64,000 bases of DNA from Saprospiraceae bacterium (GCA_028284395.1 JANQRV010000178.1:1-64000), one strand, 5' to 3'. Positions 47,528 through 57,840 are shown, counted from the stretch's first letter. The notes: generated by a model not told the origin, from the letters alone. Numbers and translations are program-made.

Positions 47528-50419
47528 ATGAAATCGTTGATTTCTCTCTTCAGTATATACCTTCTGGTCAATTGGGTTTTTGGACAATCAGCCAATGTAC
47601 CAAAGTACACTACCGCCGAAGAACGCATCGATAGTTATCAAAAAAAGAAATCACAGGACAGCCACCCTATTCTAGGGCAAATTGCATTCCGGTCAGCCGG
47701 CCCCACTGTATTTAGTGGACGGGTATCTGACATTGATGTATCCCCTAACGACCCCAGTCATTTTTATGTGGCCTATGCTTCCGGTGGGCTATGGAAAACC
47801 GAAAATAACGGCACTTCTTTTAAGCCCATTTTCGATCGTGAAATCGTGATGTCGATTGGTGACATAGCAGTTGATTGGACCAATGAGGTCATTTGGGTAG
47901 GAACCGGTGAAGTCAACTCCAGTAGATCATCTTATTCCGGCGCCGGAATCTTTAAAAGCACTGACGGAGGGAATTCATGGTCGCATTTTGGTCTGGCTGA
48001 GACTCATCACATTGGTCGTATCATTCTTCACCCGACGGACTCTAACATAGCCTGGGTGGCTGCCCTGGGGCATCTGTATTCGGCAAACGAAGAAAGAGGC
48101 ATTTTTAAAACGACAGATGGCGGCAATAGCTGGCAACAAACACTTTACGTCAATGAAAATTGTGGTGCTGTCGATTTAATCATCAACCCAACCAACCCCA
48201 ATGAACTTTTTGCCGCAACCTGGCACCGAGAAAGACGGGCCTGGGACTTTGTGGAAGGAGGTAGCGGCTCGGGGATTTACAAAAGCACAGACGGTGGACA
48301 CAGCTGGGTCCTTCTTACTTCATCAGAAAGCGGCTTTCCCAATGGGGAATTTACCGGGCGTATTGGCTTGGATATTCATCAGCAAAACGGGCAAACGGTA
48401 CTGTATGCTTCCGTAGATAATTATGAACGCCGACCAAAAGCGACAGGAGATGAGCAAGGCCTCATAAGAAATGATTTGCGTACCATGGACAAGAAAACGT
48501 TTCTGGAACTGGATAAACCGCTGATTCAAGACTATTTGCGAAAAAACCGCTTCCCTCGAACACTGACCGCAGGAAAAATCATTCAAAAGATCCGCAAGGA
48601 TGAGCTGAAGCCAATCGACCTGGTTCGTTACATAGAACGGCCTACGGATGTGGTTTTTGAAACGCAAGTTAAGGGATTAGAGGTGTATAGATCTGACAAC
48701 AAAGGACAAAGTTGGCAACGTACGCATGAAGACTTTATTGACGGTGTCTACAGTTCGTTTGGTTACTATTTCGGACAGATTCGGGTCGCCCCAACCAATG
48801 TCGATAAGATCTACTGTTTGGGAGTCCCGGTCATTCGATCCGATGACGGCGGCAAGAACTTCCGCTCTATTAACGGTGACAATGTCCACTCAGATCATCA
48901 CGCTTTGTGGATCAACCCAAATCGGCCGGGTCATTTAATTCTGGGAAATGATGGAGGCATCAACATTTCCTATGACGATGGCGAGCATTGGATTAAATGC
49001 AATTCGCCTGCACTTGGACAGTTTTATTACATAGGGGTCGACCTTGAAGAAAACTACAACATCTACGGCGGACTCCAGGACAACGGCACCTGGTATGGTA
49101 GTAACACTTATGAAGCCTCTTCTCGTTGGCATGGATCGGGCAATTACCCTTATAAGCGCATCGGTGGCGGTGATGGTATGCAAGTAGCCATTGATACCCG
49201 TGACAACACTATTATTTATGGTGGTTCTCAATTTGGTAATTATTTCCGGTATAACCGGACGACCGGTAAACGAACGCGCATTACGCCACGTCATCAGCTT
49301 GGCGAGACCCCCTATCGGTGGAACTGGCAAACCCCGATTCATCTGTCCAAACACAATCAGGATATTTTGTACATGGGGTCTAGTCGTGTACATCGGTCTC
49401 TAAATCAAGGAAACAATTTCGAGATCATCTCGAAAGATCTGACAAAAGGGGGGAAGAAAGGCGATGTTATCTTCGGAACACTTACTGCCATTCATGAATC
49501 CCCTCTCAAATTCGGCTTGTTGTACACAGGCTCGGATGACGGCCTCATCCACGTCAGCAAGAACGGTGGGCATACCTGGGAGAACATCAGTAACGGATTA
49601 CCCAAAGATCTCTGGGTCAGTCGAATAATTGCTTCCCAGCATCACCTATCGCGCGTCTATGCAGTGCTCAATGGCTACCGTTGGGATGACTTTAATCCGT
49701 ATTTGTACCAGTCGGATGATTACGGTAAAAAATGGAAAAAAATAGGCATCAATCTGCCTTTAGAACCCCTGAATGTAGTGAAAGAAGACCCGGAAAATAA
49801 ATCACTCATTTATGTAGGTTCAGACCACGGCCTTTATATCTCCAGGGATGGTGGAAACTCTTTTTCACTTATGGATAAAGGGATGCCAGCGGTGCCGGTT
49901 CACGATCTGGTCATCCATCCGATTGCCCATGATCTAGTCGTCGGCACCCATGGAAGGTCTATATATATTGCCAATGTCAAAGAATTACAACAGATCGACG
50001 CCAAAATCCAGAAGAAGAAATTACATGTTTTTGCAGTCGATCGAATACGACACAACTCAGAATGGGGAAATAGCTGGAGTCCTTGGCGCCAAGCCGCTAT
50101 ACCCGAAATAAACATCCCAATTTATAGTAATACGGAGTCGAAGGCCACCATTCGTATCAAGAGCGACGAAGGTCTAAGCTTAAAGGAAATGGAAACAATC
50201 TCTTTTAAGGGATTACAATACTTCAAGTACGACCTAAGCTTAGCTGAGGATAAAATGAAAGACTTCGAAGAAGCGCTAAATGCTAAACGAAAGAATGGAG
50301 TCAGAACTGTTCAATTAAAGCTGGCAGACAATGGTCAAGTATACTTAACAAAAGGCAAATACACGGTAGAAGTTGAAAAGAGTGGCGAAAAAAGGGCGAT
50401 CAATCTGGAGTTATATTAG
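47528..50419 (+). CDS. secreted Asp-box (VPS10/sortilin-like) repeat protein
   Basis: 963 residues with a signal peptide (to about VFGQS). At least nine Asp-box motifs (for example STDGGNSW, TTDGGNSW, SDDGGKNF, SKNGGHTW, SRDGGNSF) indicate a large sortilin-type beta-propeller or BNR fold. No T9SS sorting domain is seen at the C-terminus. Such proteins are often annotated as glycosyl hydrolases, but no catalytic residues can be assigned. It starts 49 nt after the LytTR regulator. Confidence 0.85.
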   Translation: MKSLISLFSIYLLVNWVFGQSANVPKYTTAEERIDSYQKKKSQDSHPILGQIAFRSAGPTVFSGRVSDIDVSPNDPSHFYVAYASGGLWKTENNGTSFKPIFDREIVMSIGDIAVDWTNEVIWVGTGEVNSSRSSYSGAGIFKSTDGGNSWSHFGLAETHHIGRIILHPTDSNIAWVAALGHLYSANEERGIFKTTDGGNSWQQTLYVNENCGAVDLIINPTNPNELFAATWHRERRAWDFVEGGSGSGIYKSTDGGHSWVLLTSSESGFPNGEFTGRIGLDIHQQNGQTVLYASVDNYERRPKATGDEQGLIRNDLRTMDKKTFLELDKPLIQDYLRKNRFPRTLTAGKIIQKIRKDELKPIDLVRYIERPTDVVFETQVKGLEVYRSDNKGQSWQRTHEDFIDGVYSSFGYYFGQIRVAPTNVDKIYCLGVPVIRSDDGGKNFRSINGDNVHSDHHALWINPNRPGHLILGNDGGINISYDDGEHWIKCNSPALGQFYYIGVDLEENYNIYGGLQDNGTWYGSNTYEASSRWHGSGNYPYKRIGGGDGMQVAIDTRDNTIIYGGSQFGNYFRYNRTTGKRTRITPRHQLGETPYRWNWQTPIHLSKHNQDILYMGSSRVHRSLNQGNNFEIISKDLTKGGKKGDVIFGTLTAIHESPLKFGLLYTGSDDGLIHVSKNGGHTWENISNGLPKDLWVSRIIASQHHLSRVYAVLNGYRWDDFNPYLYQSDDYGKKWKKIGINLPLEPLNVVKEDPENKSLIYVGSDHGLYISRDGGNSFSLMDKGMPAVPVHDLVIHPIAHDLVVGTHGRSIYIANVKELQQIDAKIQKKKLHVFAVDRIRHNSEWGNSWSPWRQAAIPEINIPIYSNTESKATIRIKSDEGLSLKEMETISFKGLQYFKYDLSLAEDKMKDFEEALNAKRKNGVRTVQLKLADNGQVYLTKGKYTVEVEKSGEKRAINLELY

Positions 50420-50425
50420 CTTAAG

Positions 50426-51196
50426 ATGAAAAAAGCATTTAAACATAGCAGTGCAATAAAGGATTTCACGGTCAGGGGGCAGCATGGAACCCGAATCGAA
50501 GCACTGAGTGATGGCATATTTTCCTTGGCGATTGCACTCCTGCTCATATCTAGTACCATACCCTCGAACTATGGCGAATTGGAACGATTCATGTATGATT
50601 TTTTCCCATTCGCGTGCTGCATGATCTACATATATTGGATCTGGAAGGCCCAATGCATTTTTTTCCTGAGATTTGGGATTAACGACAGTTACACGGAAGT
50701 GCTGAACCTTGCCCTATTGTTCTTCGTACTCTTTTACGTCTACCCGTTAAAATTTCTGATGTCGTTCTTATTGCGCTATTTTTACATATTGATTTCTGCA
50801 CTCTTCGATCCAGAATGGATTGGTAAGATGCGGAGTTATACTTTTGCAACCTTTAGCAATATTGAAGTTCAAATGCCTCGGTTAATGTTAATCTACGGTT
50901 TGGGGTTTTTCAGCATCTTTGCAATACTCTTCCTACTTTATCGGCATGCATTGAAGTTGCGGGAGGACCTTGAGTTATCTCCTATTGAAACGCTAGAAAC
51001 GGAATCGACTTTGCGGCAATACTTGAGTATTGTCTACGTCACAATCATCTCCATCGTTCTTGCCATCGCTGGTTGGATCACGCTTCATCCAATTTTTGCT
51101 TTTCTATCTGGGATGTCCTACAATCTAATCTGGATTTTTAAAATCGGCATCATCAAAAAATTCAATAAAGCGATTGAAGAGATCAGGGAAAATTGA
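50426..51196 (+). CDS. TMEM175-family (DUF1211) membrane protein, putative K+ channel
   Basis: 256 residues with about six membrane segments. The first carries the family signature RIEALSDGIFSLAIALLL, corresponding to the pore-lining FSDG motif of TMEM175 channels (here LSDG). It starts 6 nt after the Asp-box protein gene, which suggests co-transcription. Channel activity is inferred from family. Confidence 0.75.
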   Translation: MKKAFKHSSAIKDFTVRGQHGTRIEALSDGIFSLAIALLLISSTIPSNYGELERFMYDFFPFACCMIYIYWIWKAQCIFFLRFGINDSYTEVLNLALLFFVLFYVYPLKFLMSFLLRYFYILISALFDPEWIGKMRSYTFATFSNIEVQMPRLMLIYGLGFFSIFAILFLLYRHALKLREDLELSPIETLETESTLRQYLSIVYVTIISIVLAIAGWITLHPIFAFLSGMSYNLIWIFKIGIIKKFNKAIEEIREN

Positions 51197-51244
51197 ACCG
51201 TAAAGGTAATGACTCCGAATCCAACCATTTAAAAATGGGCGCAA

Positions 51245-51802
51245 TCAACTTTTTCCTGGCGGCGGCCAAAGCATCGTTTTCTTATACAACACATGCTTCC
51301 TCAGCCAATGCCCGGCCTCTAATTTTGGATGATCGAAAGTTCCCATTTTCTCCATTCCAATCTTAATCATAACTCTTTCAGACCTTTTATTTTGTAGGGC
51401 AGTAAAACTAAATACCTCTCTAAATTCAAGGGTTTGGAAACCATAGGTCAAGCAAGTCTGTGCTCCCTCTGTTGCCAGTCCCTGGCCCCAATGTTCGAAG
51501 CCGAGTCTCCATCCAATTTCAACACATGGTGTGAAGAAACTATGGAAGTTGGGAACGGCAAACCCTATAAAACCAATAAATTGCCGCGTATCCAGTCGAT
51601 CTACTGCATAAAAGCCAAAACCATGCTCTTCGAAGTGCTGTCGGATACGTACCAATCCTTCCTCAGATTGTTTGGGACTTAGAGGGTTGGGAAAAAACTC
51701 CATGACCCTCTCATCGCTGTTGAGAGCGGCGAAGGGAGCCAAATCCTTGTTTTCCCACGTTCTGAAGCCGAGTCGTTCACTCCAAAAGATATATGGTGTC
51801 AT
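51245..51802 (-). CDS. GNAT acetyltransferase (RimJ/RimL-like)
   Basis: 185 residues. The family start SERLGFRTWENKDLAPFAALNSD and the acetyl-CoA region WRLGFEHWGQGLATEGAQTCLTYGF are clear. It probably acetylates a protein N-terminus or a small amine. It is transcribed away from its neighbours and is divergent from the enolase-superfamily gene. Confidence 0.9.
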   Translation of the reverse strand: MTPYIFWSERLGFRTWENKDLAPFAALNSDERVMEFFPNPLSPKQSEEGLVRIRQHFEEHGFGFYAVDRLDTRQFIGFIGFAVPNFHSFFTPCVEIGWRLGFEHWGQGLATEGAQTCLTYGFQTLEFREVFSFTALQNKRSERVMIKIGMEKMGTFDHPKLEAGHWLRKHVLYKKTMLWPPPGKS

Positions 51803-51869
51803 TTGCTCGATTATGATTGAGTTATATTAAATTAGATTTTTTTTAAAACCAGCTTTAAAATCAAGAGTT

Positions 51870-53282
51870 TTGAAAAACAGCAGCCATTCAATGACGCGCC
51901 GTTCTTTTGTCAAACACGCTGGCACCGGCATTGCCACAATCCTGGCATCCCCCTTGTCAGCAAATTCCATACCTATGACAACGAAACAAATCGAAAAATC
52001 GATCCACGTCAGTCGAGTTGATTCAAATTTCGAAAGGGAGCCTTTAAAACGGCCATTTGGCTTTAAGGGCAGTTCCATTACTAAAGTCTGGCAGACCATA
52101 TCTTACCTGGAAAGCAAAAATGGAAATCACGGTATCGGTCTGGGCACCCAAAGTGTTCTTTGGTCGGACTCCAAGGTTTTCGCAGCGCATACCGAAAATG
52201 GAGGAAATGCTCTGATGTATGCCATGTGCGAAAGAGCTTTACAGACCATCAAAGGAAACAGTTTTCAAAATCCGATCCAACTTCTGGATGATATTTTGAA
52301 TGATATTTATGAATACGGTCAAAAGATCACGCGCAACCCGGACCTTCGTAAAACTTTTGCCCTTAATGCTCTCGTTGGTTTTGATAATGCTGCCTGGACG
52401 CTATATGCCGCAGAAAACGGGATTGAGAATTTCGATGGCCTAATTCCGGAAAAGTATCAAAAGGGCCTGTCTGCAAAACATAGCAAAGTAGCCAGCATTC
52501 CAACCCTCAGCTATGGTACTCCCATGGATGCTATAGAGAAGTTGGTAGACGATGGTTTCTTTACTTTGAAAATTAAGTTGGGAGCCCCCGGCAATCAACA
52601 GGAAATGTTAGAAAAAGACAAAGCCTTTATCGAGGCCATACACAAAACCATCGGCGACCGAACCACTCCTCATACCCCCAATGGTAACATACCGTATTAT
52701 TTTGATGCAAATGGAAGATACGAGTCTAAAGATACCATGATGAAATTGCTGGATCACGCTGAAAAGGTCGGTGCTCTGGAAAGAATCCTGATTCTCGAAG
52801 AACCTTTTGGCGAGCTCCTCGAAATCGATGTTCACGACATCGCAAAGCGTGGCATTTACGTGGCTGCCGACGAAAGTGCCCATACTGACGAGGACGCTAT
52901 TACGCGAATAGAAATGGGTTACAATTCCATCGCCTTGAAAGCGGTTGCAAAAACGCTGAGTATGACCATGAAGATTGCTGAAGCAGCAGCAGCACGTGAC
53001 GTACCTTGTTTTTGTGCAGATCTTACCGTCAATCCAATTTTGGTAGATTGGAATAAATGCGTAGCGGCTCGACTTCCCGCATTCCCAGGATACAACTACG
53101 GCATGCAAGAGACCAATGGATGGCAGAATTACAAATACTGGGACAAGATGCGTTCCTATCATCCGGCCAAAGAAAAGGAATGGACAATGACCAAAAGCGG
53201 AGTTTATGAAACAAGTAAGGAGTTTTTCGAACAGAGCGGTGGTATACTGCAACCATCCAAACATTACGAGGCTATGTTTTAA
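51870..53282 (+). CDS. exported enolase-superfamily enzyme (mandelate racemase/epimerase-like)
   Basis: 470 residues. A twin-arginine signal (TRRSFVKHAG with ATILASPLSA) directs export. The barrel carries the muconate-lactonising/dipeptide-epimerase layout: KxK at K234/K236 (TLKIKLG), metal ligands D279 (YFDANG), E310 (LEEPFG) and D334 (AADES), and a second lysine K357 (IALKAVAKT). It should racemise or epimerise an acid substrate, possibly a dipeptide. It lies 21 nt before a DASS transporter gene, suggesting processing then uptake. Confidence 0.85.
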   Translation: MKNSSHSMTRRSFVKHAGTGIATILASPLSANSIPMTTKQIEKSIHVSRVDSNFEREPLKRPFGFKGSSITKVWQTISYLESKNGNHGIGLGTQSVLWSDSKVFAAHTENGGNALMYAMCERALQTIKGNSFQNPIQLLDDILNDIYEYGQKITRNPDLRKTFALNALVGFDNAAWTLYAAENGIENFDGLIPEKYQKGLSAKHSKVASIPTLSYGTPMDAIEKLVDDGFFTLKIKLGAPGNQQEMLEKDKAFIEAIHKTIGDRTTPHTPNGNIPYYFDANGRYESKDTMMKLLDHAEKVGALERILILEEPFGELLEIDVHDIAKRGIYVAADESAHTDEDAITRIEMGYNSIALKAVAKTLSMTMKIAEAAAARDVPCFCADLTVNPILVDWNKCVAARLPAFPGYNYGMQETNGWQNYKYWDKMRSYHPAKEKEWTMTKSGVYETSKEFFEQSGGILQPSKHYEAMF

Positions 53283-53303
53283 AACTGAATCAAATAGAAT
53301 TAC

Positions 53304-54782
53304 ATGAAGATTGACGGAAAACGGATTGGCTTAATCGCAGGCCCGATATGCTTTGTAGCAATCCTTTTGTTTTTCCATCCAAACGGTTTGAGTGATGAGG
53401 CCAATGCCGTACTAGCTTCAACGGTCTGGATTGCCATTTGGTGGATTACAGAAGCTATTCCAATTGCCGTCACTTCTCTACTCCCCATTGTACTATTTCC
53501 CTTGACGAAGGGACTGGGCCTGTCACAGACCACAGCTTCTTTTGGACACAAATACGTATTCCTTTACATCGGAGGTTTTATTTTGGCCATTGCTATTGAA
53601 AGATGGAATCTGCACAAACGCATCGCCCTGCGCACCATTAATTTCATTGGCACCAATATTACTAGTATTATCCTCGGTTTCATGGTAGCCACAGCTTTTT
53701 TATCCATGTGGATCTCGAATACTGCCACCTCGGTGATGATGTTACCGATTGGAATGGCAGTGATTGCCCAACTTCGGGACAACCCAAATACCATAGAAAA
53801 TGAAAATCAGATCTTTGGAAAGGCATTGATGCTGGCAATAGCATACAGTGCTTCGATTGGGGGAATTGCTACCTTGATCGGTACTCCGCCCAACTTAGTG
53901 TTGGCCGGAGTTGTGCAGGAGTTTTATGACATTGAAATCACCTTTTCCCGATGGTTTATCTTTGGTTTGCCGATTTCCATTTTGCTTTTGTTTATTTGCT
54001 GGCAATATCTGACTCGCGTTGCGTTCCAATTCAAGCAAAAATCATTTCCGGGTGGGAAGGAAGAAATCAACCGACAATTGGTTGCATTGGGCAAAATATC
54101 ATATGAGGAGAAAACCATTCTTGCCGTTTTTGCTTTGACGGCTTTTGCCTGGATGACACGTTCACTTTTCCAAAAAAACCTGGGCTTATTCCCCGGGCTG
54201 GACGACACGATTATAGCGATCATAAGCGCAATTACACTTTTCTTGTTACCGACAAAAAATTGGGAAAGAAGAATCATTACCTGGGAAGAAGCTGTGAAGT
54301 TACCCTGGGGGATACTACTTCTATTTGGTGGTGGTCTGGCCCTGGCAGAAGGATTTAAATCCAGTGGTTTAGCGGAATGGATCGGCAGTCAGATGACTTT
54401 GCTCCAAGGATTGTCCATTGTCCTTTTAGTCTTAATTCTGATCACAGCTGTCAATTTTTTGACGGAAATTACGTCGAACCTGGCCACCACTTCGATGCTA
54501 CTTCCAATTTTGGCTCCCATGGCTCTAACCATTGATGTACACCCATTTTTGCTGATGGTCGGAGCTACGGTAGCAGCTTCTTGTGCCTTCATGTTGCCAG
54601 TTGCCACGCCACCCAATGCCGTGGTTTTTGGCTCTGGCTACTTGAGGATACCAGACATGGTGAAAGCGGGAATCTGGATGAATATCATCTCGATTTTAAT
54701 CTTAACGATGATCGTTTATTTTATACTACCAATCATTTGGGGATTCGATCCAGTTGTCTTTCCCGATGTCCTAAAAAAATAG
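53304..54782 (+). CDS. DASS/SLC13-family sodium:dicarboxylate symporter
   Basis: 492 residues with about eleven membrane segments. Both SNT-type motifs (SNTATSVMML and SNLATTSMLL) and both TPPN motifs (GTPPNLVLAG and ATPPNAVVFG) are present, as needed for sodium and carboxylate binding. The likely cargo is a dicarboxylate or related acid. It is probably in an operon with the upstream enolase-superfamily gene. Confidence 0.92.
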   Translation: MKIDGKRIGLIAGPICFVAILLFFHPNGLSDEANAVLASTVWIAIWWITEAIPIAVTSLLPIVLFPLTKGLGLSQTTASFGHKYVFLYIGGFILAIAIERWNLHKRIALRTINFIGTNITSIILGFMVATAFLSMWISNTATSVMMLPIGMAVIAQLRDNPNTIENENQIFGKALMLAIAYSASIGGIATLIGTPPNLVLAGVVQEFYDIEITFSRWFIFGLPISILLLFICWQYLTRVAFQFKQKSFPGGKEEINRQLVALGKISYEEKTILAVFALTAFAWMTRSLFQKNLGLFPGLDDTIIAIISAITLFLLPTKNWERRIITWEEAVKLPWGILLLFGGGLALAEGFKSSGLAEWIGSQMTLLQGLSIVLLVLILITAVNFLTEITSNLATTSMLLPILAPMALTIDVHPFLLMVGATVAASCAFMLPVATPPNAVVFGSGYLRIPDMVKAGIWMNIISILILTMIVYFILPIIWGFDPVVFPDVLKK

Positions 54783-54793
54783 CGATTTGATAT

Positions 54794-55375
54794 TCAAAAA
54801 CGATATCCCAAATTCACTCCCCAAAGTAGAATAGCCCCTTCTCCAACATCTTCGCCTTCTTCTACGACATTAATCTCGTATCCAAAGGCAAGTGTTGGCG
54901 TAACCACCCATTGGTTGTTCAATATAAACAGATGACCTGCGATGGCCGTTGGTTGCATTACGACAATTTGGGTATTACCAGAGGTTTCACTAGCGCTGCC
55001 CAAATTGTTCCTCCAATCAACACTATTGAACCAAAAATCATTGCGAATACCGAGAAACCATCCCTGATGCGTAGGATTGAAATAATAGTTGTATCCAACT
55101 GTAAAACCAGGGCCACTCCCTTTTTCCTCTTCCTGTACCCCGAGATCCCGATGATCAAAAATATTAACGCCCGCCCGGAAAGCCAGTGCATGGTGTTGAC
55201 CAAGACCAAACTCAAAATGGCCACCTAACAGGAACCCCGTAGGATATTGTTGTATTTCGAGCCCTAAATCCCGGAATCTGTCACTAGGCTCCTGGGCATT
55301 TATACCCGACATGGAGCAAAAAAACAGAAAAAAAAGAAGTTTACATCTATCTTTCAATGCATTCACAATGAACAA
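54794..55375 (-). CDS. putative outer-membrane beta-barrel protein
   Basis: 193 residues. A signal peptide (about to GINAQE) is followed by barrel-like strands and a C-terminal LWGVNLGYRF. No family recognised. It converges with the DASS gene (11-nt gap). An AT-rich 287-nt gap follows upstream. Confidence 0.65.
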   Translation of the reverse strand: MFIVNALKDRCKLLFFLFFCSMSGINAQEPSDRFRDLGLEIQQYPTGFLLGGHFEFGLGQHHALAFRAGVNIFDHRDLGVQEEEKGSGPGFTVGYNYYFNPTHQGWFLGIRNDFWFNSVDWRNNLGSASETSGNTQIVVMQPTAIAGHLFILNNQWVVTPTLAFGYEINVVEEGEDVGEGAILLWGVNLGYRF

Positions 55376-55662
55376 GTTATAATAGTATTATAAAAAAAGT
55401 TGAAAAAAAATAATACTGCATTAAAATAAAAAAATTTTTCTTAGCGTTTTTAGGACATCTCAGCTTCATTATTCTTGTTGTTTTATTTTTTTGTCCAATA
55501 TCTATTACCTCTGTAGACACGTAAATCATTATTCTTTACTGGAATATTTGTAACTGTTTGACCCCAGTTGCAGATACGAACATTAAGACACACTTCGGAG
55601 TATCAACGATTGCTTCGTAGTAGTCTGGTTTCAATATTTTTTCATTAACCAAACTTTCTCTT

Positions 55663-56637
55663 ATGTCAACTAGGAAGGATAATTTTGACGTTAACAAAAC
55701 AACTGATTCATCTGGGAGCCCTGTTAAATGGATTTTAGGGGGATTACTTGCTCTCGCTACCGTGATAGCTGTCTATTTTGGTTTCAACAGCAATTACTTC
55801 AAAGGAGAAACTGCAAAATTGCAGGGTGAACTTACGGAGTTGAATGAAACTAAAGCTGAACTGGAAGGCAGTCTCCAGGAGCTGGAAGGCAACTATGAAA
55901 CTCAAATCTCTGAAAATGAAGCACTCCAATCTGAAATTGAAGAAAGAATGATTGAAGTGGAAGACCTCAAAAAGAGATTGAGTCAGGTCCGGAGTCAGCT
56001 GGCAAGTAGCAAATCTAATTCTAAGAAAATCAGAGAGCGTTTGGCTCAACTGGAGGAGATCAAAGTGGCGCTTGAGACTGACATAGAATCTTTGAAGGTA
56101 GAAAATACCGAACTCATGGCTTCTAATACTCAGCTCAATTCTGAACTCGACGCCTCCAATCAAATGGTTGAACAACTCAATCTCGAAGTAGAGGGGCTCA
56201 ATGAAGACAACCGTATTTTGAACGAAAAGCTTTTTACCCTGGCACCTGCAGGATATCGTGCCGATAATTTCAGCATTGTTGCTGAAAAACGCAACGACAA
56301 ATTGACGAATAAGGCCAAGCAGGTAGACGAGGTAAAGATTAAGTTCAACCTGAACAACGTTCCTAAGGAAAAACACGGTACCAGTGAACTTTACATCGCC
56401 ATTACTGATTTGCGGGGTAGCAATGTCAAAGTAGTGCCTGCCAAAGATGTAGTTGTAAGAGGCCGGAATCAGAACCTGAAAGTAAAAGCTGCCGATGTTC
56501 GGCAAGTGAACTTAAAGGATTCTCAATCTGTGGATATGTCTTTCCGTCCGAGTGACGATATGGAAGGCGGGGAATACAACCTAATGGTGTATTCTGCTGA
56601 TGGATACCTCGGCTCTACCGGTTTTGTATTACAATAA
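55663..56637 (+). CDS. membrane-anchored coiled-coil protein
   Basis: 324 residues. One membrane segment at about 22-42 is followed by a long coiled coil (about 45-190) with heptad-like Leu/Glu/Lys pattern, and a C-terminal beta-rich domain (about 205-324, ending GYLGSTGFVLQ). I do not know its function; a periplasmic stalk that holds a binding domain is plausible. A good terminator follows at 56668-56703. Confidence 0.75.
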   Translation: MSTRKDNFDVNKTTDSSGSPVKWILGGLLALATVIAVYFGFNSNYFKGETAKLQGELTELNETKAELEGSLQELEGNYETQISENEALQSEIEERMIEVEDLKKRLSQVRSQLASSKSNSKKIRERLAQLEEIKVALETDIESLKVENTELMASNTQLNSELDASNQMVEQLNLEVEGLNEDNRILNEKLFTLAPAGYRADNFSIVAEKRNDKLTNKAKQVDEVKIKFNLNNVPKEKHGTSELYIAITDLRGSNVKVVPAKDVVVRGRNQNLKVKAADVRQVNLKDSQSVDMSFRPSDDMEGGEYNLMVYSADGYLGSTGFVLQ

Positions 56638-56667
56638 ATACGTTCATAAACATAGGTGAATTTCAAT

Positions 56668-56703
56668 CGCCGGATTCAACTAGAGTTGGATCCGGCGTTT
56701 TTT
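56668..56703 (+). terminator. rho-independent terminator of coiled-coil gene
   Basis: A 13-bp stem CGCCGGATTCAAC/GTTGGATCCGGCG (one T:G pair) with loop taga is followed by six T at 56698-56703. The T-run overlaps the stop codon of the convergent gene at 56702. Confidence 0.9.
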
Positions 56704-57838
56704 ATCTTTCGATTTGAAATGTCCGTGAAACAACTTCTCTTTCAGGTAAGTTCTCCACTTCCAAAGTTAGATCGCGATCAAATAGGCGATTGAGGTTATT
56801 GCCGGCGAGATCCTCGAGGATGGTGTTTACCGATAGCTTGTAAGAGCCGTATTGCCATGGACCAGAAGGAGTAAAAGACCATTTGCTTTCATCATCAAAA
56901 ACTTCAACTTTCCCCGGCAACGACCGTGACTCCTCCGTTATGACTTGGATCGCATGTTGTAACAAAGCATAATCCAAGGCTTCCGGGAAATGAACAATCA
57001 GTGCATCCGTGGAGTGTGCGGCCGGTAGCTTCAGCTGCCAATCATTTATCTCTGGTTGACGACGATCAGCCACTGTTGCCCTAAATTGCTTGCGATAGAT
57101 TTGTTCCAATTCGTTGCCATGAATGTCCCGCCAGGTCGGCAAAATTGTCAGTGTATACAACTGGCCTGCCACGAGTGGAGCCCCCCATGCCTGATTTGGT
57201 CCTAAATCCCGCTTGATTCGACCGGGGTCTAACCAAATGGTCAAGCGTTCGTGATTTTGATCCCACAGTTCTGGTTCCAATTTCAGAAAGGGCTCGGTGA
57301 TGGTATCTCCATGCTCATTGGTAAGCAATAGATTGGTATATGCCGGGTTATCACTCATCGGACCGGAAAATTGAACATAGAGTTTCAACAGGTTTTCAGG
57401 CACGGTATCCGTTGATGGATAAATTCCGGTAATCCGGGTCCGACTTTCTTTCGGGGTTAAGGGATGTTGCAAAGTACAGAACAGTTGATCTTTCAAATAC
57501 ACTTTATAATACAGATCATCCCGGAATGGCAAGATCGGCAGGAAAATGCATTTATTACCTTCAAATAGATATTGTCCGGTAATGGCAGGCTGAGTCGGAC
57601 TGATTTCGCCATCCATATCTGTGGTCACATATACCTGGATTAACTCTCTATTCATCTTGTGTCCATCCGAAGGTAGCTGTCCCCACATTTCAGAACGCAT
57701 TTCAACCAGCAGCACTTTCCGATCTTCATGCTTTACCAGACGGCATATTTCTTGTGTTTGTGAATAAGCGGCCGTAAACCAAAAGTTGACCAGCATACAA
57801 CCGATCAACTTTTGAAAGATAATTATTGCCTTCATCAA
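56702..57838 (-). CDS. hypothetical secreted protein with Ig-like (SbsA-type) domains
   Basis: 378 residues with a signal peptide (to about TAAYSQT). The middle part (RITGIYPSTDTVPENLLKLYVQFSGPM, ending in the LED(L)AGNNL-like motif) is typical of bacterial SbsA-type Ig-like domains. The gene lies 2 nt after the next listed gene on the same strand, so they form an operon. Function is unknown. Confidence 0.7.
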   Translation of the reverse strand: MMKAIIIFQKLIGCMLVNFWFTAAYSQTQEICRLVKHEDRKVLLVEMRSEMWGQLPSDGHKMNRELIQVYVTTDMDGEISPTQPAITGQYLFEGNKCIFLPILPFRDDLYYKVYLKDQLFCTLQHPLTPKESRTRITGIYPSTDTVPENLLKLYVQFSGPMSDNPAYTNLLLTNEHGDTITEPFLKLEPELWDQNHERLTIWLDPGRIKRDLGPNQAWGAPLVAGQLYTLTILPTWRDIHGNELEQIYRKQFRATVADRRQPEINDWQLKLPAAHSTDALIVHFPEALDYALLQHAIQVITEESRSLPGKVEVFDDESKWSFTPSGPWQYGSYKLSVNTILEDLAGNNLNRLFDRDLTLEVENLPEREVVSRTFQIER

Positions 57839-57840
57839 CC

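Noticed and set aside
52608-53264. A 218-codon minus-strand frame
   Set aside because: It lies entirely opposite the enolase-superfamily gene, whose catalytic motifs are intact; its translation is Cys/His/Phe-rich and unlike a protein family.
55744-56505. A 253-codon minus-strand frame
   Set aside because: It is the antisense of the coiled-coil gene; its Phe/Leu-rich composition is a mirror of Glu/Lys codons.
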